This document shows positions 13,887 through 23,364 of a stretch of DNA of 28,623 nucleotides, one piece after another; within the stretch, counting starts at the first letter, position 1, and each line of letters starts with the position of its first letter. The DNA lies in assembly GCA_011365025.1 (NCBI GenBank), contig RDOF01000033.1, positions 1 through 28,623 on the forward strand. The letters run 5' to 3'. Position numbers and translations under genes: made by a program. This DNA is from Candidatus Thorarchaeota archaeon. Its GTDB lineage: Archaea > Asgardarchaeota > Thorarchaeia > Thorarchaeales > Thorarchaeaceae. The notes beneath the pieces are model-generated. The model saw only the letters and a program-made list of their open reading frames with translations. It was not told the DNA's origin and searched no databases.

Positions 13887-15779
13887 ATGAGAATGTTACA
13901 GATACACAGTGATGGATTCTCCTATGAGGCGAAACGGAAAGCCCTGAAGAATGCAGAGGCCATTGAGGAGAAGTCCTATTCAACTGATGATTCGTGTCTA
14001 GTCAACTTCATCGCATCTGAGAAGTCTGATCAGAAGGATATCGCGGCGGCGTCCAAGATGACCGCAGATATGATAGCTCAGGCTGCCAAAGAAGTGAAGG
14101 AGACAAAGGTCATTGTGTATCCTTGGGTTCATCTTACTGAGGATCCATCGCCGCCAAGCACTGCCCTCAAGTTGCTAAAGAATGTAGCCAAAGACCTCCA
14201 GGACCGGGGCTTCGAGGTTGTAAGGGTTCCCTTTGGCTGGTATAAATCCTTCATGATCCATTGCAAAGGCCATCCCTTGGCTGAACGTTCCAAGGTTCTT
14301 GACCTATCCGTGGAATCGGTGAAAATCGCAAAGGCAGATGCCGCAGAAGGCGAGGACCTCACTGCCCTACACGCCGAGCAGGCTGTAACCTCTCACTTCT
14401 ACATCATGGAACCAGATGGCAAGCTTACGGACTATGATAAATTCAATTACAAGAGGCACAAGGAGCTCCAACTCTATGTTCATTATGAGACCGAAAAGGA
14501 TAGGACGGCACAGGAGGCTCCTCCTCACATCGAACTAATGCAGAGGCTTGAGCTGGCTGACTATGAGCCGGGATCTGACCCTGGCAACTTCAGGTGGCCT
14601 CCAAGGGGTCTCACTTTGAAACGGGCCATTGAAGAACGTGTTATAGAAGAGATGCTGGACTACGGAGCGCACATCGTTCAAACGCCCCTAATCTACGACT
14701 ACCAGCATCCCTCCCTCAAATCGTACCTGCAGCGCTTTCCATCAAGGCAGTACGTAGTGAAGTCTGGGGAGAGCGATTTCTTTGCCAGATTCTCTGCCTG
14801 CTTTGGGCAGTTTCTCCTACTCTCTCAGGCGGTCATATCATACAAGCAATTGCCATTGAAGATGTTTGAGATCGCTCCATCCTTCCGCCGAGAACAGAGT
14901 GGAGAGCTAGCAGGCATGAGGAGGCTAAGAGCATTTACGATGCCTGATATACACGAATTCGTCGCCGATGTTGAAATGGCCAAGGACGCAGTCTGCGAGC
15001 AAATCCAGTTCGTGGAGAAGCTACACAAGGAGTTTGAGGTTGATTACGAGGTTTCCTTCCGTGTCCTCAAGTCATTCTTCGAGGAGAATCGCGAATTCGT
15101 TGAAGGTATCGTGAAGACGATAGGCAAGCCGGTGATGCTTGAAGTCTTCGACCAGCGCTATGCCTATTTCGTATTTAAGGGCGAGTGGAACATTGTTGAT
15201 TCCCAAGAGAAGTCAGGATGTCTTGGCACGATTCAGATAGATGTTGAGAATGCTGAGCGCTTTGATATCAAATACATTGACGCCGATGGGCAAGAAAAAA
15301 GGCCGCTCATACTTCACACTTCTCCATCAGGCTCAATCGAACGTGTTCTCTATGGCGTGCTGGAACAGGCACACAAGGATATCAAGAAAGGAAAGAAACC
15401 GAAACTGCCTCTTTGGATGAGTCCTATTCAGGTACGACTAATCCCTGTCGATGAGCGCCTCGTTGACTATTGCGTCAAACTTGGGAAGACATTCAGTAAG
15501 TACGGAATTCGCTTTGAGATAGACGATAGGTCTCTCACGGTTGGTAAGAAAGTACGTGCCGCCGAGAAGATGTGGATTCCCTACATTTGCGTGATTGGAG
15601 AAAAGGAGAAGAAGGATGGCTTCCTCTCTGTTAGACGACGTGCGGAAGGGGACCAAGTTCAGATGTCTTCAAAGGAGCTTGCTGATGAGATTCTGGAAAG
15701 GACCGTTATGGCTCCAAAACAACGCCTTCTTCTTCCCCCCTTGATTTCAAAGCAACCGATATTCTCAAGAGAGGTCTAG
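13887..15779 (+). CDS. thrS: Threonyl-tRNA synthetase, archaeal type
   Basis: A 630-residue class II synthetase that charges tRNA-Thr. Residues 1-140 (MRMLQIHSDGFSYEAKRKAL) are the archaeal editing domain related to D-aminoacyl-tRNA deacylase, which removes mischarged Ser. The catalytic core starts near 235 (WPPRGLTLKRAIEERV). Motif 2 lies around 327-358 (FEIAPSFRREQSGEL), motif 3 around 479-493 (SPSGSIERVLYGVLE). The zinc ligands appear as C305, H356 and H477. The anticodon-binding domain occupies about 510-620. Length and domains match archaeal ThrRS, with no visible defects. The ATG at 13887 has AAGAGG upstream; a second ATG two codons on is less likely. It appears to have its own promoter and a leader hairpin. 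Confidence 0.97.
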   Translation: MRMLQIHSDGFSYEAKRKALKNAEAIEEKSYSTDDSCLVNFIASEKSDQKDIAAASKMTADMIAQAAKEVKETKVIVYPWVHLTEDPSPPSTALKLLKNVAKDLQDRGFEVVRVPFGWYKSFMIHCKGHPLAERSKVLDLSVESVKIAKADAAEGEDLTALHAEQAVTSHFYIMEPDGKLTDYDKFNYKRHKELQLYVHYETEKDRTAQEAPPHIELMQRLELADYEPGSDPGNFRWPPRGLTLKRAIEERVIEEMLDYGAHIVQTPLIYDYQHPSLKSYLQRFPSRQYVVKSGESDFFARFSACFGQFLLLSQAVISYKQLPLKMFEIAPSFRREQSGELAGMRRLRAFTMPDIHEFVADVEMAKDAVCEQIQFVEKLHKEFEVDYEVSFRVLKSFFEENREFVEGIVKTIGKPVMLEVFDQRYAYFVFKGEWNIVDSQEKSGCLGTIQIDVENAERFDIKYIDADGQEKRPLILHTSPSGSIERVLYGVLEQAHKDIKKGKKPKLPLWMSPIQVRLIPVDERLVDYCVKLGKTFSKYGIRFEIDDRSLTVGKKVRAAEKMWIPYICVIGEKEKKDGFLSVRRRAEGDQVQMSSKELADEILERTVMAPKQRLLLPPLISKQPIFSREV

Positions 15780-15874
15780 AGGATAGCTAATTGCTGGACC
15801 TCTCTGCGCCTTGTGTCTAATTTCAGAACATTCTGGGCGCAATTCGATAGTGTTTTTACTAGCGAATACCCAGT

Positions 15875-15883
15875 GATTATACA
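15875..15883 (+). promoter_or_regulatory. TATA-like element upstream of the saccharopine dehydrogenase-like gene
   Basis: GATTATACA, 26-34 bases before the ATG at 15909, which would make a nearly leaderless transcript, although GGGAGAG sits before the start. It lies in the 129-base spacer after thrS and probably drives the 15909-21245 run. Confidence 0.35.
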
Positions 15884-15908
15884 GACGCCATAGTTGGGAG
15901 AGTAGCGG

Positions 15909-17051
15909 ATGAAGGTTCTAGTACTCGGTTCTGGAATGATGGGTCATGGAGCAGCTCATGACCTTGCCAATAATGATAAAGTCGAGCAGGTCATTGTAGC
16001 TGACATTGATGCAAAGGCAGCTGAGGCGCTTGCCAAGAAGATTGGTTCTAAGGCTGCGGCACGCACGGTAGATGCCAGAAACAAGTCACAGGTTGCAAAG
16101 GCCTTCTCAGAGGTTGACTCTGTCATCAGCGCAATAAGCTACACTGTGAATCTGCTTCATACTGAGGTGGCCATCGAAACTGGCACACATATGGTTGACC
16201 TTGGCGGCAATTTCATGGTAGTCGAAAAACAACTGGCGTTGAGTGATAGGGCAAAGGATGCTGGAGTCACGGTCATTCCAGATTGCGGATTGGCGCCGGG
16301 AATGACCAATGTTCTTGCCCGTGCTGGAATTGATTACCTCTCAAGAACTGAGAATGTGAAGATCCGTGTGGGTGGTTTGCAGCAAGAGCCAAGGCCGCCC
16401 CTGAACTACTCGCTCATCTTCTCTGTGGAGGGATTAATCAACGAGTATGTTGAGCCATGCCGTGTCCTACGTGACGGACAGATTCAGCTAGAGGACCCGT
16501 TAGTGGGATTCGAGCAAGTGGAGTTTCCTGACCCCTTCGGAACGCTTGAGGCCTTCAACACAAGTGGTGGCACTTCCACACTTCCTTTAACTTTCCAAGG
16601 AAAGGTTGCCAACCTTAACTACAAGACGATTAGGTATCCAGGGCACGGTCACAAAATGTGGTGCCTTATGAAACTGGGCTTGATGGATAGCACGCAGTTG
16701 GAATTTGATGGAGTCAAGATAGCGCCTCGACGTGTTCTTGAGCGCCTATTAGAGAAGAACCTCCCTCCTTCAGAAAAGGATGTCACGCTAATTAGAATCA
16801 CAATCGACGGTTGGAAAGGAACAGAATCCCGAACGGTGCAGTATGAAGCAATTGACTATTTTGACGAAGCCACAGGACTTACGTCAATGATGAGGACAAC
16901 TGCGTTTCCTGCAACTGCCGCCGTCACAATGATGGTTGATGGCACCATATCTGATAGGGGCGTTTTGCCGCCGGAGGTGGCAATTCCTCCGGAACAATTC
17001 ATTGAGGAAATGAGGATGCGCGGTATTAACATTAAGCACCGCGTATTCTAG
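15909..17051 (+). CDS. Saccharopine dehydrogenase family NAD(P)-dependent oxidoreductase
   Basis: A 380-residue protein with an N-terminal Rossmann site, VLVLGSGMMGHGAA (GSGMMG at 7-12). VIVADID follows, with an acidic residue placed to bind the NAD(H) ribose. The segments HMVDLGGN and VIPDCGLAPGMTNVLA are characteristic of the saccharopine dehydrogenase / lysine 6-dehydrogenase group. The C-terminal part is the substrate domain, with YPGHGHKMW. The family acts on amino acids or secondary amines such as saccharopine, lysine or carboxynorspermidine; the substrate cannot be told from sequence alone. GGGAGAG precedes the ATG. The gene is 42 bases upstream of tldD on the same strand and probably co-transcribed with tldD and tldE. 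No other lysine-pathway genes are seen. Confidence 0.88.
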   Translation: MKVLVLGSGMMGHGAAHDLANNDKVEQVIVADIDAKAAEALAKKIGSKAAARTVDARNKSQVAKAFSEVDSVISAISYTVNLLHTEVAIETGTHMVDLGGNFMVVEKQLALSDRAKDAGVTVIPDCGLAPGMTNVLARAGIDYLSRTENVKIRVGGLQQEPRPPLNYSLIFSVEGLINEYVEPCRVLRDGQIQLEDPLVGFEQVEFPDPFGTLEAFNTSGGTSTLPLTFQGKVANLNYKTIRYPGHGHKMWCLMKLGLMDSTQLEFDGVKIAPRRVLERLLEKNLPPSEKDVTLIRITIDGWKGTESRTVQYEAIDYFDEATGLTSMMRTTAFPATAAVTMMVDGTISDRGVLPPEVAIPPEQFIEEMRMRGINIKHRVF

Positions 17052-17093
17052 AGTGTCAATCACAAAACAGAGAAAGCAAAGCGAGGGTGTGTT

Positions 17094-18557
17094 GTGAAGG
17101 ATATAACCAAAGTGGCACTTGAAACGTGCCAGGCTGAGGGTGCATCTTATGCCGATATCCGAATTGTCACAGTCAAGGATGAGTCTGCAGTAATGAAGAA
17201 TGGCAGCATTGATGTGCTTTCGCTGTCGAAGACTCATGGCATGGGCATTCGTGTCATAGCCAATGGTGGCTGGGGATTCGCTGGTTCTTATGATGTGACA
17301 TCAAAGGAAGCCGAAGGAGTGGCTAAGCTTGCAGTCAGAATCGCCAAGGCTTCAGGGTCCACAAGGAAGAAGGCGGTCAGTCTTGTGGAAGAGCCCCCAG
17401 TGGAAGACAAGTATGCCACCAAGATAAAGAAGAATCCCTTTGATGTGCCAACAGAGGAGAAGGTAACAATTCTCAAAGAGGCAGAGAAACAACTCCGTCA
17501 GATTGGCGGTAATAGCCTTAGATTGACACGAGCTGACTATCGGGGGCATCAAGAAGACAAGGTCTTCGCATGTTCGGAAGGCGCATTCATCACCCAGCAA
17601 ATTGTCTTTTGTGGCGGTGGTGTATCTGTGGTTGCGGTTGCTCCAGGAATTCCCCCTCAGACCCGCTCCTATCCTGGTTCATTTCGGGGTGATTTCAGTA
17701 CCAGCGGCTATGAGTTCTTTGAGAGCCTCGACCTTGTGGGGAATGTTGAGAATGTTGTAAAAGAAGCAGTTGCACTTACACAAGCGCCAGCTTGTCCATC
17801 GGAGAAGGCGACGCTACTTCTTGATGGACATCAATTGATGCTACAGATTCATGAAAGCACTGGGCATCCGACTGAGCTTGATAGAGCGCTTGGTACTGAA
17901 GCTGCGTATGCTGGAACAAGCTTTCTTACACCTGATAAACTTGGCAAGCTCCAATACGGGAGCGAACACGTTACGCTTACCGCTGATTGCACTCTTGAAG
18001 GCGGCTTAGGGACTTACGGCTATGATGATGAAGGAGTCAAAGCCAGAAGAGTTGAACTCGTGAAAAATGGGCGATTCGTTGGCTACCAGAGCTCCCGGGA
18101 AACAGCCGCGTTGATTGGGCTTAAGGAAAGCTCCAGTGGAATGCGTGCAGATAGCCCACAGAAGATTCCTCTCATCAGAATGGTTAACGTTAATCTCGAA
18201 CCCACCGATTGGAAACGCGATGAAATAGTCGAAGACACAAAGCATGGCATACTCATGTCGACAAACAAGAGCTGGAGCATTGATGACAAGCGACTGAACT
18301 TCCAGTTCGGCACCGAAATAGCATGGGAGATTAGGGATGGAGAGATTGGTAGGATTCTAAGGAATCCCACCTATACTGGAATAACTCCTGAGTTTTGGGG
18401 AGGGATGGATGCTTCCTCCCGAGATGATTGGCGTCTTTGGGGCACACCGAATTGTGGGAAAGGCCAACCATCACAGGTCATGTATGTGGGTCATGGTTGT
18501 GGAACTGCCAGATTTCGTGATGTACGAGTTGGCATAATGCAGGAGGTCGGTGGCTAG
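17094..18557 (+). CDS. tldD: TldD family metalloprotease (catalytic subunit)
   Basis: A 487-residue protein. The zinc motif H253-E-S-T-G-H258 (HExxxH) is intact, and C454 in NCGKGQPS is the third ligand position known for this family. The N-terminal half contains the usual substrate-groove domain (VMKNGSIDVLSLSKTHGMGIRV), and the C-terminus has GHGCGTARFRDVRVG. In bacteria TldD with TldE forms a heterodimer that cleaves unfolded peptides inside the cell, including antitoxins and peptide antibiotic precursors; the archaeal substrate is unknown. The start is GTG at 17094 after GAGGGTGT. Its end is coupled to tldE, whose ribosome-binding site AGGAGG (18541-18546) lies within tldD. All key residues are present. 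Confidence 0.96.
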   Translation: MKDITKVALETCQAEGASYADIRIVTVKDESAVMKNGSIDVLSLSKTHGMGIRVIANGGWGFAGSYDVTSKEAEGVAKLAVRIAKASGSTRKKAVSLVEEPPVEDKYATKIKKNPFDVPTEEKVTILKEAEKQLRQIGGNSLRLTRADYRGHQEDKVFACSEGAFITQQIVFCGGGVSVVAVAPGIPPQTRSYPGSFRGDFSTSGYEFFESLDLVGNVENVVKEAVALTQAPACPSEKATLLLDGHQLMLQIHESTGHPTELDRALGTEAAYAGTSFLTPDKLGKLQYGSEHVTLTADCTLEGGLGTYGYDDEGVKARRVELVKNGRFVGYQSSRETAALIGLKESSSGMRADSPQKIPLIRMVNVNLEPTDWKRDEIVEDTKHGILMSTNKSWSIDDKRLNFQFGTEIAWEIRDGEIGRILRNPTYTGITPEFWGGMDASSRDDWRLWGTPNCGKGQPSQVMYVGHGCGTARFRDVRVGIMQEVGG

Positions 18558-18558
18558 A

Positions 18559-19941
18559 ATGAAATTTCAAAGAGATGACATGCTGGAGAAAGCCTCGCTC
18601 ATACTATCTGAAGCAGAAAGACATGAAGCCAGTCAGGCGGAAGCATGCATCTTCCTCGAGAAGATGGCCCTTACCCGTCTTGCCAACAGCATTATTGATC
18701 AGAATGTTTCGGAGAATCGTGCCAGCTTTCGAGTGACGCTATATTATGGAAAGAAGAAAGGTACAGTCGTGATGCGTGTTTTTGATAGCAAATCGATCAA
18801 GGACGCAGTTGAATCTGCTGCCAAAATTGCCAGAATCTCCCCAGAGGTCGAGGAATTCAAGTCGCTTCCTTCTCCTAAGCCGTACTCATCCGCACTGGAG
18901 GGGCTTGAGCTTGCTTCCAAGAACACTGTCAATGCAACTCCAGAACAAAGGGCGGACTTTGCCATGTTGGCTATCAACACTGCTCACGATATTGATCGGC
19001 GTGTCAAGGCTGTAGCCGGCGCAATATCTCATTTCACGACCCAGATGGTTTTGGCAAACTCGTTGGGTATTGAAGCATATAATGTGAGCACGCGATGCAA
19101 CATCAATCTCACAGTCCTAGCAGATGACGGGACCGAAGAGACCGCTGGGTGGGCTGCTGACAATCGACGTGACTTTAGCAAACTAGAAGTGACTGAGGTT
19201 TCCCGAATCGCCTCATCCAAAGCGGTAAACGGTTTTGGAATGAAGGACCTAGAACTAGGAGAGTATGAAGTGGTTCTTGAGCCAGCAGCTGTTTCCGACT
19301 TGGTATTCTACATGACTTACATAGGCTTCAGTGCCCTCTCTTATCAAGAGTACAGGAGTTTCCTGCGAGACCGACTTGGAGAGAAAATATTCTCTGAATC
19401 TCTTTCGGTGGTAGATGACCCATTTGATGACCGCTTTGCTAACCCTCGGGCGTTTGATGACGAAGGTGTTCCAAAAGCCAAACTGGACATGGTTGACAAG
19501 GGTGTCGTGAAAAACCTCGTCTATAACACCCTCACCGCATCCAAGGATGGCGTTGAAAGCACAGGGCATCATTCTCTGATGTGGGGCACTCCAATGCCCT
19601 TTGCCCGACACGTTCTGGTGCATGAGGGTGCTTCCAGCTTGGATGAAATGATTGCCGAAACCAAGAGGGGAATTCTGATAACACACTTCCACTACCAAAA
19701 TCCCGTTGACCCCACCAAGGGGATAATGACCGGACTCACTCGTGACGGCACTTGGTTCATTGAGAATGGCGAGGTAAAATGGCCTCTCCGGACGCTGAGA
19801 TACACGGACGCAATCCCAAGAATCCTTGGAAACATAGACCTCATTGGGAAGTATGAGAATCTCATGACCTCAGACACAGAGATCGTTCCTCCAATGAAGC
19901 TCCCTTCCTTCAGAATCTCGGGGTCAAGCAGCAAGGGATAG
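18559..19941 (+). CDS. tldE: TldE/PmbA family partner subunit
   Basis: A 460-residue protein of the TldD/PmbA superfamily lacking the HExxxH zinc motif, as expected for the TldE partner. Family segments include VLANSLGIEAYN (internal homology region), VSVVDDPFDDRF-like SLSVVDDP, KNLVYNTLTASKDG, GILITHFHYQNPVDPTKG and GLTRDGTWFIENGEVKWP. It should form the groove-closing half of the TldD-TldE protease. The ATG at 18559 comes one base after the tldD stop and 12 bases after AGGAGG. An in-frame GTG at 18550 would overlap tldD by 8 bases but sits only 3 bases from that site, so ATG is preferred. Translational coupling with tldD is clear. Confidence 0.94.
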   Translation: MKFQRDDMLEKASLILSEAERHEASQAEACIFLEKMALTRLANSIIDQNVSENRASFRVTLYYGKKKGTVVMRVFDSKSIKDAVESAAKIARISPEVEEFKSLPSPKPYSSALEGLELASKNTVNATPEQRADFAMLAINTAHDIDRRVKAVAGAISHFTTQMVLANSLGIEAYNVSTRCNINLTVLADDGTEETAGWAADNRRDFSKLEVTEVSRIASSKAVNGFGMKDLELGEYEVVLEPAAVSDLVFYMTYIGFSALSYQEYRSFLRDRLGEKIFSESLSVVDDPFDDRFANPRAFDDEGVPKAKLDMVDKGVVKNLVYNTLTASKDGVESTGHHSLMWGTPMPFARHVLVHEGASSLDEMIAETKRGILITHFHYQNPVDPTKGIMTGLTRDGTWFIENGEVKWPLRTLRYTDAIPRILGNIDLIGKYENLMTSDTEIVPPMKLPSFRISGSSSKG

Positions 19942-20021
19942 CCCCCCTTCCTTCTGCATAGGCCTGTCGGTCGTGAATAGAATTATCAGAGTGAAGCATT
20001 CATTCATTCTTGGGTTGCCCT

Positions 20022-21245
20022 ATGACAAAGTACAGACGGATGTATGAGAAGATACTGGATGCATCGGTGGTTCTGAAGGACATTAAACATGTCACTCGAT
20101 TAGATCGTTCATCTACCTTCAGCAGATTCGCTGGAGGTGATGTCTATCTCAAACTTGAGAATCTGCAGAAGACCGGGTCTTTCAAGGTTCGAGGGGCTGC
20201 CTATGCTATGTCCCAGCTCACTGATGACGAGAAGAAGGCAGGAGTAATCGCAGCAAGCGCGGGTAATCACGCACAAGGTGTGGCATATGCTGCGACTCGA
20301 TTGGGCATTAAATCAACAATCGTCATGCCAATCTTCTCTCCTGTTGCTAAGATACAGGCCACCCAGGGTTATGGAGCCAGCGTTGTTCTTCACGGCGCCT
20401 CCTTTGATGATGCCTTGGCTCATGCAAAGGAAACGGCAGAGATGACAGGTGCAACCTTCCTGCATCCCTTCAATAATGAGGATGTAATTGCAGGTCAGGG
20501 AACAATTGGATTGGAGATAATGGATGAACTGCCCTCTGTAGAAGTGGTAGCTGTTCCTGTAGGAGGTGGGGGTTTGGTTTCTGGGATTGCAATTGCAATT
20601 AAAGAGCAAAAGCCAGAGGTGAAAATCTATGGCGTTGAAGCCAAGAGCGCCGCGGCCATGAAAGCCTCTCTTGAAGCCGGGAAGATAACAAAGGTCGATG
20701 GTCTAGATACAATCTGTGATGGCATTGCAGTGAAAAAGCCGGGTCGCCTAACATTTGGCATAGCTAAGAATCTCCTAGAGGGCGTGGTCACCGTTGAGGA
20801 ACTCCAAGTCACCCGAACGCTATTCCACCTCCTTGAACGGGCGAAGATTGTGGTTGAGCCTGCAGGATGTGTAGGTCTTGCCGCATTTCAGCATGGAGCG
20901 ATTGATGTGAAGGGAAAGACCGCAGTAGCAGTCCTTTCCGGCGGCAATATCGATATGAGTTTCATGTCTAGAGTTGTGGAGAAAGAGCTCTTTCGACTCG
21001 GTCGTTCAGTGCGCGTGCGTGGGGTGATCTCTGACAGAATAGGGTCAATGAACAAGGCGCTTAGCATCGTTGCCGAATCTGGGGTTAGCATACTGGAAAT
21101 TGAGCAGGATCGTTTCGACCCTGATATCGCGCCCAACAAGATGGAGCTGAAACTTGTTTTGGAGGTGCCTGACGAATCGGCAGTGAGTCGTATGCTGAAG
21201 CTGTTTGAGAAATCCAGCTTGAAATTCGAGGTGTACGAAGACTAG
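20022..21245 (+). CDS. ilvA: Threonine ammonia-lyase (threonine dehydratase) with C-terminal ACT domain
   Basis: A 407-residue PLP enzyme that converts L-threonine (and serine) to 2-oxobutyrate and ammonia. K55 in KTGSFKVRGAA is the PLP lysine, SAGNHAQG (79-86) contacts substrate, and PVGGGGLVSG (179-188) is the phosphate loop. S306-G-G-N holds the pyridine end. Residues 331-405 form a single ACT domain (RGVISDRIGSMNKALSIVAE), as in short TdcB/IlvA-type enzymes, which suggests allosteric control by an amino acid. The frame is open from TTG 20010; ATG 20022 is preferred, though no clear ribosome-binding site is visible for either. It follows tldE by 80 bases on the same strand, so it may be the last gene of the run. 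It could serve isoleucine synthesis or threonine catabolism. Confidence 0.95.
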   Translation: MTKYRRMYEKILDASVVLKDIKHVTRLDRSSTFSRFAGGDVYLKLENLQKTGSFKVRGAAYAMSQLTDDEKKAGVIAASAGNHAQGVAYAATRLGIKSTIVMPIFSPVAKIQATQGYGASVVLHGASFDDALAHAKETAEMTGATFLHPFNNEDVIAGQGTIGLEIMDELPSVEVVAVPVGGGGLVSGIAIAIKEQKPEVKIYGVEAKSAAAMKASLEAGKITKVDGLDTICDGIAVKKPGRLTFGIAKNLLEGVVTVEELQVTRTLFHLLERAKIVVEPAGCVGLAAFQHGAIDVKGKTAVAVLSGGNIDMSFMSRVVEKELFRLGRSVRVRGVISDRIGSMNKALSIVAESGVSILEIEQDRFDPDIAPNKMELKLVLEVPDESAVSRMLKLFEKSSLKFEVYED

Positions 21246-21322
21246 AGCTATTGCACCTAGGTTCCAAAGAAGATAAATGCCCATAACTCGGAAATTCCAT
21301 TAGAAGAAAATTTGGGATTCGT

Positions 21323-23359
21323 TTGAAAGGGTATAGATTATTCTGGGCATCTCTTCTGGTGGCCCTGATGTTTTCGGCTACACCTGCAGTTGGTCCAGCG
21401 GTTTTACAGGCGGCAGCATCTGCATCTTCTAATGCTCCGGATGATACAATCATTTGGGAGATTGAAGGAAGTCCCTACAGCCTTGACCCGCACATCAACT
21501 ATGAATCATTTGGGGAGTGGGTTATCTACAATGTGTATGAAACTCTGTACACCTACTCCTGGGATAGTAGCAGTACTGAACCATCCATTCCCCTGCTAGC
21601 TGCTGGCCCGCCTTCAATCTCGCCAGACGGTCTGAACTATACGATAGTTGTCAGAGAGAATGTGACCTTTCATGATGGAACACCTTTCAACGCATCATGC
21701 GTGCAGTGGAATGTATACCGAGCGGCAAAGGTATTCTATTTCTGGGGCCCCTTCTGGATGATTGCCGAGCCGCTATTGGGAGGTGCCTACCTTGAGAGTG
21801 TAGCATATTCGTACAACTCCGACTCGCCCGAATATGCTCAAGCTTTTGATGAGTGGGTGGCTTTGGAGCCTGTACAGGTGCTTGACAACTATACGATTCG
21901 CTTCAGACTTGAAGCGCCCTATGTTCCTTTCATCGCAGCACTGACTTATTTCATAGGCGCCATAATGAGCCCAACCTTTGCACTTGCTCATACCTCCAAC
22001 CCAGCTTGGTCCACTTGGGATTCCTATGGCGTTGATTATGGCGAATGGCCCACCTACATGCATGATCACATGTGCGGAACAGGCCCGTACATGATTCAGG
22101 AGTGGGTGCCCAATCAGTACGTCCTTCTCAGAGGGTTTTCTGACTACTGGAGATCATCGACAGACCCTAGCCCAAGCAGAGCAGACTATGTGCTTATCCG
22201 GACAAATGAAGATTCAGGGTTACGAATGTCGAATCTTGAAGACCGAATAATAGATGGCTGTGATTGGCCAATCTCCTTCGCTGACCGAATATGGGATTCA
22301 GGCACGCAAACGTCTCTCAATCCGAACGTCACTGTGTCCACAGGAGAGGCCTCATACGTCACGAACTGCGGTGGCTACAACATGGGGCTTCTGAACACGT
22401 CTGAAGGAACAATGATAGGCAGTCCATACCAGAACGCCAATTTCCGAAAGGCTTCATCCTATCTGTTCAATTATGACGCATTTATCGCGGGTGCAGCATA
22501 CGGTTTTGCGGTCGCCCCAAGAGGTCCCATCCCCATAGGAATGTGGGGCCATAATGGCTCCAGCTATCCCTACGAGTTTAATCTTACAGCAGCCGTGGAG
22601 TTTTGGAATGCAGCGGTAACAGATTCAGCCTTCGTCAATTCACTACATCTAATGGATGATACACTGAATTTCTACTACTACCATGAAAGCGCGGCGCGAG
22701 AGCAAATGTGTCTCTACCTGAAGGATGGTTTGGAACAAGTTTTCGCCCGCCCTTCGACCAATTTGACTGCCTTTCCAAGTGGCATTACTGTCAATGCTCA
22801 GCCGCTAGAATGGTCCACCTACGGCATTTATTTATACGAACGGAAACTGCTCGTGTATTCCGAAGGATGGACCCCGGACTTCGCTGACCCCAGCAATTAT
22901 GTGTTGACCTTTGGCTGCTCTTCTGGCTTGTTTCCCCACCGAAATGGCTACATCAATCCCACTATCGACATCCTTTTTGCGCTTCAGCTTGGGGAACACG
23001 ATTTAGAACAAAGGCAGTACTATCTCTCGGTCATTCAGGAAGAGCTGAATCAAGACTGTCCCTATCTATGGACTATTCAAAAAACCGAATTCAGAACATG
23101 GGCGGCTTGGTTGGCAGGTGATGGCATGCTCTTTAATCCAATGCACAACATCTACTTCCATCATGTTGCCAAAACTGCTAGCACAACCACCACCACAACA
23201 ACCGCCACCACAACAACAACTTCGACGACTTCAACTACTTCGACGACTACAAGCACTGATTTGGACTTACTAATAACGATAGTACTACCTCTTGCGGGTG
23301 GCTTCGTCGTGACTATCGTAATCGGCCTCATCTACTTCAGGAGAAAGGGTCTTAGTTAG
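21323..23359 (+). CDS. Membrane-anchored peptide-binding protein (SBP family 5), normal domain order
   Basis: A 678-residue protein. It starts with TTG at 21323, needed to include the full signal peptide (1-34, LFWASLLVALMFSATPAVG). The mature part follows the standard order: SLDPH (53-57), YNVYETLYTY, DGLNYTIVVRENVTFHDGTPF (spread over 102-122) and CGTGPYMIQEWVPNQY. Then come the C-terminal half segments NFRKASSYLFNYDAFI and SEGWTPDFADPSNYV. A Thr/Ser stalk (about 620-645), a membrane helix (about 649-671) and RRKGLS end it. Members bind oligopeptides or other small ligands for ABC import, but no permease or ATPase gene is in the window, and the C-terminal anchor replaces a lipid anchor. It has no Ig-like modules, unlike the protein at 11429. 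Its stop is 5 bases from that of the convergent hydrolase gene. Confidence 0.93.
   Translation: MKGYRLFWASLLVALMFSATPAVGPAVLQAAASASSNAPDDTIIWEIEGSPYSLDPHINYESFGEWVIYNVYETLYTYSWDSSSTEPSIPLLAAGPPSISPDGLNYTIVVRENVTFHDGTPFNASCVQWNVYRAAKVFYFWGPFWMIAEPLLGGAYLESVAYSYNSDSPEYAQAFDEWVALEPVQVLDNYTIRFRLEAPYVPFIAALTYFIGAIMSPTFALAHTSNPAWSTWDSYGVDYGEWPTYMHDHMCGTGPYMIQEWVPNQYVLLRGFSDYWRSSTDPSPSRADYVLIRTNEDSGLRMSNLEDRIIDGCDWPISFADRIWDSGTQTSLNPNVTVSTGEASYVTNCGGYNMGLLNTSEGTMIGSPYQNANFRKASSYLFNYDAFIAGAAYGFAVAPRGPIPIGMWGHNGSSYPYEFNLTAAVEFWNAAVTDSAFVNSLHLMDDTLNFYYYHESAAREQMCLYLKDGLEQVFARPSTNLTAFPSGITVNAQPLEWSTYGIYLYERKLLVYSEGWTPDFADPSNYVLTFGCSSGLFPHRNGYINPTIDILFALQLGEHDLEQRQYYLSVIQEELNQDCPYLWTIQKTEFRTWAAWLAGDGMLFNPMHNIYFHHVAKTASTTTTTTTATTTTTSTTSTTSTTTSTDLDLLITIVLPLAGGFVVTIVIGLIYFRRKGLS
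23181..23256 (+). repeat. Thr/Ser-codon tract encoding a surface stalk
   Basis: ACA/ACC/ACT/ACG codons mixed with TCG/TCA Ser codons. The second half repeats an ACT-TCG-ACG-like unit (TTSTTSTTS pattern), suggesting growth by short tandem duplication. Confidence 0.8.
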
Positions 23360-23364
23360 TTGAG

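Noticed and set aside
19255..19698. 147-residue minus-strand frame inside tldE
   Set aside because: It is antisense to conserved tldE sequence and unsupported by any signal.
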